Shown: positions 36,276 to 48,009 of the stretch, piece after piece
Position numbering within the stretch: the stretch's first letter is position 1
How the letters are laid out: every line of letters starts with the position of its first letter
Source of the DNA: Corella eumyota
Taxonomy: Eukaryota > Chordata > Ascidiacea > Phlebobranchia > Corellidae
Length of the DNA stretch: 64,000 nucleotides
Reading direction: 5' to 3'
NCBI GenBank assembly: GCA_963082875.1
Contig: OY720101.1
Location: forward strand, 4,402,001-4,466,000
Position numbers and translations under genes: made by a program
The notes under the pieces: generated by a model
Seen by the model: only the letters and a program-made list of their open reading frames with translations
What the model was told of the DNA's origin: nothing
Database searches by the model: none

Positions 36276-38091
36276 AGACAATCTTTGTGAAATTTGCAAT
36301 GAAAAAATTAAAAGAAACTGTATACAAGGTAAATTTATTAAGATATTTAATGTTTTTTTAGTAATTTGTTTTTAATGTTTTAAAAACAAACTATTAGAAA
36401 TTTTAAATTTAACTGTAGGAATCTCTTAAACAGTTAAGTAACAAAATCAATAAAAAAATATTTTAAGTTTTTAAAAGACTATATTTCTGCCTATTTTAAA
36501 AATGTTTTTAATATAATTATTAGGGAAGACTTATTAAATAAAATGCAATTTAAATAAAAGTTTCTTTAGTCTAAATTAATTATATACAGTTTGATTATAC
36601 ATGAAAATTCAATCATATTTAAAAGATTTAATTGCTAACTTCAGTTACTCAAAAATATTATAAAGTTATACTTAAATTAAGACTATTGTGTTTTAACAAA
36701 TTGCTGTAAATATACGATCTTGGTTTATAAGTTTTTAATTAGTTTTACTAAACCTAACAAGATATTACAATGTTAAAGCATTACACCAAGTTGGTGTTAG
36801 TTAAAATTTAAAATCAAGTAGAATAAGCCCAACATGTTTTTAGTTATTTAGACAACAATAGGAAAAGTTATAAAAAAGTACCAGCAAGCAACATAACTTT
36901 AATAAGGCCTTAAAGGCAGGTTTTTGTGTTAAAAAAGACAGGGTACCAAAAATATAATAAACTGGATTAAACTTTTTCCTTTATTTTAAATTTTGTACCT
37001 GTTCAACATTTTGATGGTTTGTAATATGTTAACATTTTCGGTCAGATGATTCTACTTGTCATTGTTAATAAATAAATGGCAGTTTTTTGCACTGTAATTG
37101 GTACACTATAAAACAAAATTAGGGTTGTGCATTAAAAATATAAAAGCCATTTAACAAAGGCTTAAATTGTCTAGCCTATTTGAAGTTTTTCAACTTTTTA
37201 GACCAAAATTAAAAAACGATATTAGTAAAACTTTACACTAAGATTACAAGTAGAAATACCGACCATTGACCTAGTTATTAAAAAATTATTATATATTGTT
37301 TAGTTATTTAAAGTTGTTAAAAAAAAATATGGAAATAAAGGTGTTTGTTACCATCAGACAAAAAGTTTACAATTTTTCTTTTGAATCCTAGAAGTTCATG
37401 AAAACCACGTTTTTTGATCAATGAGGTTAACCTTACATAGAAATCAATAAAATACAAATTTAAAAACAGATTTTATTTTATTATAATAAAAAAATTCATA
37501 TTGGCCGAAACTAACATTTTTATTTCGGTTTAAAATATATAGTAATTTTGAACTTAAAATTACGATCACTTTGGTGTTATTTTAAACTAATCGATTTTTG
37601 TTAGAAAAAACCTTTAAGGCGACAGATCTAACGTTGCGTTGCGCTACATTACGATACGTAATCTTGCAACATTTATGTCCTTTTATACGTCACGATAAAA
37701 AAATTTATTTCGTCTTTACACAATTTTTTTTAGCTTTGTAGCTTATTTTAAACCCGCATTAGCTCACTCTAATTTTAAATAGGCCCTATAAAATCTTAAA
37801 ATTAAATTTTTAGGAAGTTGTTATTAATTTGCTAAAAAGCTTAAACCTATTTTTATCCTTATTTTAATGAGTAGTATGATTGCTTTTAACTATAATTTGG
37901 TTATCGAATTTTGGTTTATATTTAACAACTATTTTGGCATAGGAACCTTAAACCAGATTTTCAGGTATTAATTCAAATTTTTGTAACTATTGGTTTTCAC
38001 TTTTGCTAATGTTTGTTTTAAAACCAGGCTACAAATTTTTTTTCTACAGACGCCACCCAATAACCATTGATTAAAACGTTTCTTAAAGAGT

Positions 38092-38192
38092 TCAACGATT
38101 AAGCCGCATCAATGCCACACTGTTTGTCCTTGAGGCCCCATCACCATAAAGTGACCAAAAAGTACGTTTGTAGGTTGCAAAATGTAGAACAA
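38092..38192 (-). CDS. Candidate alternative terminal exon downstream of gene 3
   Basis: The acceptor is 'cctgtatag'. The phase-1 reading VVLHFATYKRTFWSLYGDG, then ASRTNSVALMRLNR and stop, is open for 32 codons. The paralogous exon at 63573-63673 has exactly the same length and a stop at the same codon, although a 2-bp gap lies just outside the exon. All tail exons of gene 3 but the last join in phase 1, so this could be an alternative last exon. There is no expression evidence. Confidence 0.35.
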
Positions 38193-38560
38193 CTATACAG
38201 GACCAATGTTAGGTAGTGTATGTAGTTTAGTTAAACTACTATCGCCTAATTTCTATAAAATAAAATTTACATAAGATTACATTGATTTTATTCTGCATAG
38301 GATAAAACGATTTAAAAAATATAACAGTATTTGGAAAATAGGTTTTAAAAATTGCACGTTTTATGATTAACAGTCGTTAGTTTGATACGTTAATATTGCA
38401 GATTTTGATTGCACATCATAAATTTATATTTAAAATTATATATAACAGTGTGGGTTTATCTTTTTTAAAGATTCATTTACAGTGTTTTGGATACAGTAAA
38501 AATTTAGAACACGGTAGTACAAAAATACAAAATGTGAAGAATTTTAAAATGCTAACCAGT

Positions 38561-39226
38561 GGAAATAAAAATTAAAAAAAAAATTTACATTAAAAAGTGA
38601 ATACATATTAATAGGCATAAAAATGACATTTTTGTGTAAATATAATTCGTATAGATCTCAACTGTCACTGGAATATAAGTAAATACAACACATTTTTTAA
38701 ACAAAAAAAAATTATTTAAAAAAAAGGCATTATTAAAAAAAAGTTTATAATTGAACATAATTTAAGCGAAACTTTTGAATTTTAATTTAAAAAATGTTAA
38801 TCAAGATATGAACTACAAATAATATTAAAATTACCATATTTAAATAAAAAAATTCAAATAAGTGCTACAAATAAACAAATAGAAAGGTTGTGACTACAAA
38901 ATTTTTAGTTCTATGTATAAAAAAAGAAATGCAACAATATTTTAATTTCTTTACAGACAGAAGTTTTTTTTTTTATATAATAATATTTAAAAAAAAATAA
39001 CATAATTTTTTTCTAAATAATTTTATGTATGCTGTGAGAACATGTTTTTTAGACAAAAATTGCTTTTATAAAGTCTTAAAACATTTGAATTATGTTAATA
39101 ATAAACACTTAAAATAAGACTGTATAACAATAGCATATATATTATCAGCTATTAAACATTTTCTTACAGTAAATATATATAAAAAGAATCTTTTTTAAGC
39201 ATTGCTTATTGGATTAACAAGTGGAA
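38561..39226. other. AT-rich spacer downstream of gene 3
   Basis: Nothing recognised. The B/C comparison cannot continue here because copy C reaches the window edge. Confidence 0.4.
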
Positions 39227-42200
39227 CTAGAAGGCCGAAACAGTATATTCTTTATTTATGTTGTCACTGGCGTAGTTTTTAAGCCCAATCTTAAGATAAA
39301 AAAACTTTAGTTAATATATTACATTTAAAATTATTAAAACTTTATACAAAATTTATAACAAAAGTGCTATTAGGTGTACCTAGATAGCATCTAGGTCTTT
39401 AATTAGCTATGAATGGTTAGTTTATGATAAAAAACATGCAATGAGTCTAACTTAATTACATGCTTGTGTAAGTTATCACAAGTAGCAAACGAAATATTAA
39501 TTTTTATGTTACATAATTTATTTTATTCAAATGCAAAATTTTTATAAAAGTTAGTTGAATGTTTAAACAAAAGAAAGTAAACATAATTTTTTAAATTATG
39601 TGACAAGGCAACCTACTACTTTTATACATCTCGTTTGCTTTAGTAGTCCTGTGTAACAATGTTCAATATTTAATTGTTGTTTTAACCAACTAAATTTAAA
39701 TAACATTTTTTTACCCAAAAATCTAGACCTTTAAAATCAAAAAAAAAATTTTCTTTTGACTTACATGAGAATCATTGCCATGTAGATCGTCACCATCTCC
39801 TTAAAAATAGATAAGGTTATTACTTTGTCTTTTACTTCCTTGTTTGAGTTGACATAAGATTGTATACCAGGAAACTGTTGGCTTATTTTTATACGTTATT
39901 GTTTGCATTAAAGCATGTATTTGGTGCATAAAATAACAATTGGCATTGTGTGGTGTGTGGGACGTATGCCTTGTGTTTAAACCAACAATATTATTTTAAA
40001 TTGATTTTTAAATGACTAAGCCTTCCTTTTATCTTTGTTGCATTGTTGTAAATTAAAATCTTAATGAAATATTATTTTCGGTCTGCATATAAGTATAAAA
40101 ATTGCATTAATGGTGAACTATCTTTTTATATAGTTACCTGGTGGCTTTGGTTTTTTGTTTGACTTGTTAACCTCTGCATAGGCTTCATCAGGTGCTAATT
40201 TACATATTAAATGATTAATCATTGAAAAAGATTTTTTTGATGTTGATAAATGAATTCTTTACATGTTATTGCATGGCTAATTTATTTAAGCTTTATATAT
40301 TTTTAAGTGAATAAATTCAAATAAAGGCAGATGCATCATATTTGGAAAACTTTAACAAATTAATTCTATAAGAATTAAAAAATTAAATTTCAAAGATTTA
40401 AAATTCTATAAACCTTCTTTAAATACATATTTACAGAAAATTAAATACCAGGTGCTGTATTTTTCTTTCCTTTCTTTTTTTTGCTAAAGTTGACCTCAGC
40501 ATAAGCCTCACTTACTCCTGCAGAAGTGGATGGAGCATAAAGAGGGTTGACCCTCTCCTCCTTCTCATTTTTGCCTAGAATATAGAGAAAAATATTGCAA
40601 TAAAATTACCATTTTGCAAGTAATTGTTTACTTAAATTTTCTTAGGCCCAACCATGTATTATATAATTATTTGCTAATATATACAAATTTTATTATAATT
40701 GCAGTTATCATTTTTATTTGTTGTAAACAAAAACCTTTTTTCTTCTTAGGTTTGTTGACTTCAGCATAAGCATCCTCAATTAAGTCAGGATCACCGGGTT
40801 GGTAAAGTGGGTTTACCTTTTCCTCCTTTTCCCCTTTACCAATAGATAGGACAATCAGAAAGCTTTAAAAACGTTTTTAATCAAAAATAGTTTTAAAAGA
40901 ATATCACTAAAGTTCACCCTTTTTCTTTTTGTTTTTAGGTTTATCAACAACAGCATAGGCTTCTTCTATTTCATTTCCACTACCAGAGGGTCCATACAAT
41001 GGATTATTTCGCTCTTCTTTTTCACTGTTGTCTACAGAAAAAGTATGAATTATAAAAAATCATTTTTTTAAATGAAAAGTATTTTTACCTTTCTTTTTCT
41101 TTTTTCCTTTTGATTTGTCCACAACAGCATAAGCTTCCTCTGCTCCAATTCGCGAGGTACCATATAAGGGGTTGTCCCTTTCCACCTTTTCATCTTTAAC
41201 TGAAATATTAAAAATCAATAAATGAACTCTAAATTTAAATTTCTTTTTTCAATTTTCTAAAATAAACATTTAAAATAGTAACTGCAACAAAAACCATAAG
41301 AAAAAGTGAAGTTTTACAATTTATCTAATTTGAAGCTATTGAAAGCAATTTTTGTTCTAAACTATTTTTTATCACCTTTCTTTATCTTTTTAGGTTTATT
41401 GACAGCAGCATAGACGTCTGCACCATTTCCACCTTAAGAGATATACAATGGGTTATCTCTTTCTTTTACATTTATAAAACTTTCTGTCAATAATGTTTTT
41501 TAGCCTACTAATTTGTAAAAAACAATTGTGTTTTCACATTGCTAAAGTTAACAACTGGTTTCTGTAACCTCGGACACAAATTTTTACTTCTTTCTTTAGT
41601 AAAAGAGGATTGTTTCAATAAACGAGCAGAAAAAAGGTATTTTTACAAAACTTTTGACTGAATTTTCATACAACAATATAATTACAACTATAATTTATAA
41701 TATCCTAAACTAGCAAAGGCAACTTAAGTCTTGGTCAGAATAACTGATGTTACTCTATGTTTATGTAGTAAAGTCGACCTTCCCACATCAAGAATAAATA
41801 GGTATAAAAAAGTGAACATACCACTATGCATATTTTAAATGGGAGTGGTGTTGTTTATACTTTCTGTTATAAAAAAATATTAAAATCTAAAAGTGTATTT
41901 TGAAATTAATTTATAAAAAAACTTCATAAAAACTTACCATTTTTCTTTTTGTTATTTTTTCTTCTTTGGCACCAAAGATATAACAAAACTCCAACCAACA
42001 ATAAAACAACAACAACAACTACAATAATAATTATAATTGTTGTGTCCAAGCCATTTAAACTACCGGGTCCATTAGGGTCAATCGGTGTTGAATCAAAAAC
42101 ATTTACATCAAATTCAACAGAAAGTAGTTGAGTAGGAAATGTAGGGGATTGAATAGTTAATGTAAAACTACCATTGTCAGCTTGTGATACCTAAATGAAA

Positions 42201-45200
42201 AATGATCAATATGAAATTAACACTGGGTTTTAAAAAAGCAATCTATCAATTTCATTAAACAAATTGTTGTTAAAAAAATCTTATTTTACATATTATATAA
42301 TTTAATCAAAAATTTTTTAAATAAAATAACTACATAAATTAACACAAGATTTACCTTATTTCTTGTAAATGAAAAAGTCTGTGAGTCACTTATATAGGTG
42401 AGTGGTTTCATATTATCATTTGCAACATTACTTCCTGCCAAAAAAAATCTAATTTTAATCCCTCATAAACTGATGTTTTAAAACCATTTAAATAATAAAA
42501 AATTTCCTGCTAAAATAAGATTAAAACTATTTGTTATTAATTCAAAATTACAAACCATTTAAAGTAAGACTTGAAATTGTAGAAAGTGGATTAGAAATAA
42601 ATTGAAGTGTGCAAGTTCCAGTTTGATTGACAACCCAAGGTAATGAACATTTAACTTTTGTGGACGGAGATGTTAGCCTAGGGGAATCTATTTTACGAAA
42701 AAAAGGTTGATAAAATTTAAACTTTCTAATTTACAAAAAAATTAAATAAAATCCTTAGGAGTAAAAAACCTAATTTTTTTCTTAATTAATACACTATAAT
42801 AAACTACATAGTTTTAAAAAACTATATTTTATTATTAATTATTTGCAGTATTAAAAACAATGATAAAACAATAGACAAAACAAATCAATATTACATGTAA
42901 AAGGTGTTATGCATGAATATTGTGGGTTAGGATTTTTATTAATTAAAATCCCAACAAGTTATTAACAGATTTCGATCTGATTTGATTAAATATCCACTTT
43001 CTAATTTTATTACAAACTCTGATGTTTAATTATTATTGGTTTGTAAACTGTGTTATTATAGTATGGATATTTTGTACAACTAGACCCAAAATAAGTCTAC
43101 TGGTAACCTGTTAAACCAATACAAAAATATAAAGTAAAAGTTAACATAAAAATGATCTATAACAGTTAAACAACTTTACTTTAACATCTTATTATTAACA
43201 TAAGACATTGTTATGTCATATTTTCTTTTATTTTTTGACTTGGCTACTAACTAAAACTGTAGATCTAAAAAAATGCCTTTACTGTTTTTACTTTTTTTTG
43301 ACTTAACACAAAATATTATAAATTAAAAATCTGCAAATAATTGCACTTTACTTAAATTTACTATGTGCTTTGTTAAATAATCTTACAGCTCAACAAAAAT
43401 TAATTTTAAAAATTGTTTATACATAAACTTTAAACATTTAAAACAACAAACAAGCTATGCAAAACAGGATAAAAAAAATTATCGGCATTTTAATGTTAGG
43501 AATAAATTTGTTCATTAACTACTCACATTGTACATTTAGTGTTTCAATATTTGATCTTCCAGTTTGACTAAATTCTGGTAGTTGAGTAAATGGAGAATTT
43601 GCTTGACAATATACTTGCTTACCATTGTCAGATGCTGTTAAACTTGCTGTTGTAAAAGTTAAACCCTAAAAATTTATAACAAAAAATATTTGTTAAATGT
43701 TTGAATTTAAGAATCCAAAAAGGCTAAAAATTGTTTTTTTAATTAAATGGTATAAATTAAAAATTTAAAAGCAAAAGAATTACTATTTAGCAGACAAAAT
43801 TAAGAACTTTATTCTGAAAAGTAAACAAAAATTAATAAGTATTTACAATATCTTGTTGATTTGGAGTTTCTCCAATATAAAAAGTAGATGAAGTTGCACT
43901 AGGAATAATTTGATCATAATCACAAGTTAAATTTAATCTACTTCCTTCAATCACTGTTTCAACTTCATTTAATATTACAGTTGGAGCTGTGGTATACATT
44001 TGTTTTTTTACCAGATATTTTATGCAATAAATTAATTTATTTTTAAAATGAATATTTTAGGTAAAATTTCTAACAATATGAGTGAATTTAAGATAAAGTA
44101 TGTATTGTTTATATTTTTAAATGTGTTGTTTAATATCCAAATTAAATCTATAACCATTTAGTAGAAGTTAAGTCAATAAGTTCTCAAGAAAAAGGGTGAT
44201 CCAAAACAAAATTTACATTTCCAATAACCAGTGTAATATATTACCTGTCCAGCATTGTAAATTTTTCTGTCCACTCCACATTGCATTTGCCAAACAAGTA
44301 GTTGTATTAGATGTAAGTTGTCTTTGATTTGAATAAAATAACTCTCCATTGTTAGAACAACTAAATGTTCCAACTGAGTTGTAGGTTTTGTTTGTTGCAA
44401 TAATTTCAACATTGTATGGAAATGTGGAACTACAATCTAAAACAATAAATCAAGTGTGATTTCATTTCTAAATAAGTTTATGTTAAAATATATTAATATA
44501 CCCAAGTTAAATTATAAGTGAATCTAAACAATCACTGATAGAAACGGATAATATAAAAAAAAATTAGCAAAATATAAAAAGTTTGGTTCTTCACTTTATT
44601 TTAATACATTTATATTATTTAAAAATCTTCTATGTTACACAAATTTTATTATTAATAGTTTTATTACAAAAAATTGCCTAGTAATGGTAAAATAATAAAG
44701 GTTCTACAATTGTGCTAGTAATCATTCTAACTCAAGAAAATCACACAAAACAGCTACAAATATATAAGAAACTTTTATAAAATAACTAACCTTGAACAAT
44801 AATCACCCAAACTTGAGTTAAAACAGGAATAGCACTACTATTAGCACATACTAAAGTAACATTAGATGAACTGTTAAGAGGTTGTAAAAAAGTGAGGTTA
44901 GAATAAATATTTCCATCTTCTATTACACAGGAGAATGAACTGGTGTTAAAGCATTCCATAAAAACAGCATTATAAAACTCTGTTGGACTTTCAGATTCAA
45001 TCCAACTCCATGAACAATGATTAATATCAGCTGATTGTGGTATTGTAGCAGTTACAATTAAATATGCGTAACCTGTTGCCCAAACATCTCCATTTTGTAA
45101 AGGTGGAATTGTTGCTAGTTGAGCATTAACAACTACAAATAATTAAAAAAAAATATGTCAAGATAAAAATATATTAAAAACCTTTAAACTATAAAAAATT

Positions 45201-45260
45201 AAAATTCTTACCAAATAGATCTAATGCCAGAAAAATAAATTTATAAAAATTTGAATGCAT
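39227..45260 (-). CDS. Receptor gene 3: four-Cys domain, CCP, two Ig-like domains, membrane helix, long repeated NPLY/EAYAxV tail
   Basis: Fifteen exons were read on the minus strand: 45212-45260 (leader MHSNFYKFIFLALDLF), 44791-45132 (four-Cys domain; ATGYAYLIVTATI), 44245-44436 (CCP; NSVGTFSCSNNG...ANAMWSGQKN), 43847-43986 and 43527-43665 (Ig-like; LTCDYD to QVYCQA), 42556-42687, 42355-42434 and 41938-42190 (second Ig-like region, then helix TTIIIIIVVVVVVLLLVGVL and a basic anchor). The tail exons are 41089-41199, 40918-41031, 40735-40833, 40449-40574, 40138-40194, 39765-39799 and 39227-39289. The phases fit throughout, giving 643 residues. The tail has four NPLY motifs (PTB-domain or endocytosis type), five AYAVV/AYAEV motifs (SH2-type YxxV), then NYAS and EYTV near the end, joined by Lys-rich linkers. 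It is most likely a signalling cell-surface receptor; ligand unknown. Confidence 0.85.
40449..41470 (-). repeat. Tandemly duplicated cytoplasmic exon module in gene 3
   Basis: Five exon-sized units, each with an acidic/basic start, NPLY, a 10-15-residue spacer, an AYAxV-type motif and a Lys-rich end, lie about 200-290 bp apart at 41376-41470 (broken), 41089-41199, 40918-41031, 40735-40833 and 40449-40574. A half unit (only DEAYAEVNK) follows at 40138-40194. All intact units begin and end in phase 1, so units can be gained, lost or skipped without a frame shift. Confidence 0.85.
41376..41470 (-). pseudogene. Dead copy of the tail module exon
   Basis: It reads ERDNPLYIS, stop (TAA at 41434-41436), then GGNGADVYAAVNKPKKIKKG with a GGTGATA donor. 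No good acceptor precedes it. It is a decayed fifth unit of the tail array, between the membrane exon and the first live module. Confidence 0.8.
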
Positions 45261-46179
45261 ATTTAAAAAAAAAAACCAACTACCAGAAATAAGAAATCGT
45301 TATTAGCATTCTTTCCTCAATGATTAATAATAATCTCCATGGTCTTTTTAGTATCTCTTAGTCTTTCCCCTATACTAAGTGTTGTACCCATGGTACGGCA
45401 CATGTGTCACAAAAATTTGTTGTTTTTTTCAAAAATTTATTTTAAATTAAAATATGAAATTATAACATTTAGCACAAAACAGTTTAATATTTAAATAATT
45501 CAACAATGAGTAAAATAGAAATACAATAACGTAATAAAAAAACCTCGCGATGATTTGTTCAGGCTTATTTTTGCTCGATACAGTTGTTAGTAAATTTTAA
45601 TGATTTAATTGTATATTTGCGGAATTTAAAATTTAAAATTACCAACGCTGTCTGGATATTTCAAATAAGTTGGTAAAAATCCTTGCAGCCTTAGCATACA
45701 AGCTTAGCGCTATTACCATACGGCCTTACTGTAGGCTACGATATTCGTTAATAGTGTAACAATCGAGTCTGATTGTCTTCCGTAAGAAAAGTCGTATTAT
45801 AATTTAGAGTTTATTATTGCGAAAAGATACACATACAACCGTTCACAATCATAAAATAGATAAAACTTAAGATTAAGAGTAAACAACAATATGGCGGATT
45901 TGTTACAGGAATAACAACTTTCTTCAATTCTTTTTCGAAAAGAGCTAGTTAATTTGGAGATGCGTAGAAACACACAAATACAAATACTAAGCTCAAATTA
46001 CCAGGTAAGGGTATTCTTAGAAATATTACACATGACGTAAAGTGATCTTTTACTTAACATAACCTGCTAGATAATAATATGATATAGCGATTTTGATGAT
46101 TTAACAAATAGATGTATGAAGAACAAATACCATACCGAATCTGTTTTTTTTTAATAATGATTTTAAAAGATTAAAATCG
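45261..46179. other. Upstream region of gene 3
   Basis: No gene seen. The promoter of gene 3 should lie here; no specific element could be fixed. Confidence 0.4.
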
Positions 46180-46535
46180 TAATCGACAGAATAGAATCAG
46201 AACCGACGAAATAAGATCACAACCGACGGAATAAGATCACAACCGACGGAATAAGATCATAACCGACGGAATAAGATCACAATCGACGGAATAAGATTAC
46301 AACCTACGAAATTAGATCATAACCGACGAAATAAGATCACAACCGACGGAATAAGATCACAATCGACAGAATAAGATTCACAACCGACGGAATAAGATCA
46401 CAACCGACGGAATAGAATCACAACCAACGGAATAAGATCAAGACCGAAGGAATAAGATCATAACCGACGAAATAAGACCACAACCAACGAATTGAGATCA
46501 CAACCAACGGAATAAGATCACAATCGACGAAATAA
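46180..46535. repeat. Minisatellite, about 20-bp unit
   Basis: About 18 copies of a unit like 'cgacggaataagatcacaac' with scattered point differences (cgacga, cgacag, gatcat) and occasional 1-bp length changes. No coding frame. It lies between genes 3 and 4, upstream of gene 3. Confidence 0.95.
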
Positions 46536-47204
46536 AAGTGAAAATTTTAGAAACAAAAAAAAAATTATATCCTTTTTTTTAAAGAAAACTGATTTACATT
46601 TTTCTAGTTTTGGGTTGCTTTTATAACTTAGCAATAATATTTGTACTATTAACCTGACTATAAAAGCAAAAAAGCATAAAAAATAATATGCTAAGGAAGG
46701 AAAAATTAATCGCTTTGGGGTTCACTTCATGCATACTGCAAAAAGTTATGCACTAAATTTCCTTTTGTATCAGATTGATTTTGTTTATATTCGTATTATT
46801 TTGTAAAATGGTCGTAACGGTTATAACGGTTTTACAAAAACTTATCTTACAAAAACAATAAAAAAAAATAAATAAAAACAAAAAAACATTTTACTTTCGT
46901 TAAGTTCAATAATAGTTGTTTAAAACTAAACCTTTTTATTTTGGATGTTACCACAGGCAAAATATAATATCGTTATAAAAAGTTTTCGTGAAGTGAACAC
47001 TAATATATTAAATTTGCTAAGTTTTTGATTGTAGTTATTTTTAAAATAATCGAAGTACCATATAAAACGTCTTGGATTCATCAAAACGAAATCTATTCGA
47101 TTGCTTAAATAAATAAACTTGATTTAACCATTTTTCATTTACTTGCGATTTAAATTATTTTTTTTTAGATGGCATATTTATTTTAATCCATTAAATTTAG
47201 CAAG

Positions 47205-47514
47205 TACAGCAGGGTCGCCTTGCAAATGTTATATATATATCTTTATCCTCGATGTGGGAAAGTCAAATGCGCGACTTAAACATAGAGTAACATCAGTTAC
47301 TCCGACCCAGTCTCGAGTTGCCTGTGGCAGTTTGGGATATTATAGATTATAATTGCCCGATAATTATACTGCTGATCAAGTGCTGGCTCAGCAGGAGTTC
47401 ACACCGTTTATAGCGCCTTACTCAAGGGCGCTACAGCATGAGATCAGTGAGGATTAAACCCACGACCTCATTAGTGGTGTAGCAAGTGTTCTTACCACTA
47501 CACCACGCTGCCGG
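47205..47514 (-). mobile_element. tRNA-derived SINE
   Basis: Read from 47514 on the minus strand, the head is tRNA-like: GGCAGCGTGGTGTAGTGG (A-box region), then GAGGTCGTGGGTTTAATCC (B-box-like). The body contains a short stem 'gcgcccttgagtaaggcgc' and 'ggatattat' text shared with the copy at 25440-25706. The stem region recalls conserved central domains of metazoan SINEs, but I cannot name the family. Confidence 0.8.
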
Positions 47515-48009
47515 TAAATATTCAACAAGCAAAAATATTATCAAGTTTGGTTACAAGAGAATAGTCTAAGATTTCACACCTTTTCAAATTAAAAAAAAAA
47601 GTTTTATAAGCCATAACAGGTAATTGGTCTAGCATCAGAGTAGTTTATTTTAGTTTAAACCTATAGGCTATGGCCAATTTTATTACAACTAACAGTGGTT
47701 TGAGTTTTTAATTTAGTTCTAAAATTAAAAATAAAATAGTAATTAAAAAAAATTGGAAAACGGTAATTTAACAGAATTTAACCTTTGTGCATGGTTTAAA
47801 AACATAATATATGAAAAAAATTGACAAAAATAAAATTTTACACTCATATACTAATGCACATGCTTTACAATTACAGTAGAACATAATTACAGAAGTAAGA
47901 TTGCAATATACACAAGAATTGCACAAATACAAAAAAACTTAAAATTATAGTTAAAATTTTAAATTACTAATTAGTTAATTGTAATACTCTGTTAAACATA
48001 GCCTAAATC
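47515..48009. other. Spacer downstream of gene 4
   Basis: AT-rich, nothing recognised. It should contain the 3' untranslated end of gene 4. Confidence 0.4.

Larger units (their letters stand above)
30120..38560. repeat. Duplicated segment, copy B
   Basis: 30120-33655 matches copy A and about 31000-38560 matches copy C (56630-64000), so B is the longest copy. The stretch 33580-33655 still carries the last codons of the EnSpm transposase (complement of 'atttgtcacggcgacc') but then changes to sequence not found in A ('ggcaaaatggtgtaccgatt'), shared with C. Between 33660 and 38560 I see no complete gene, but there are exon-like frames listed separately. Confidence 0.85.

Noticed and set aside
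41949-42131. Plus frame rich in Thr and Ile
   Set aside because: It is the antisense of the gene 3 membrane exon.
44173-44412. Minus frame overlapping the gene 3 CCP exon (likewise 50346-50603 in gene 4)
   Set aside because: Wrong frame of the CCP exon; the other frame shows the Cys pattern and fits splice phases.
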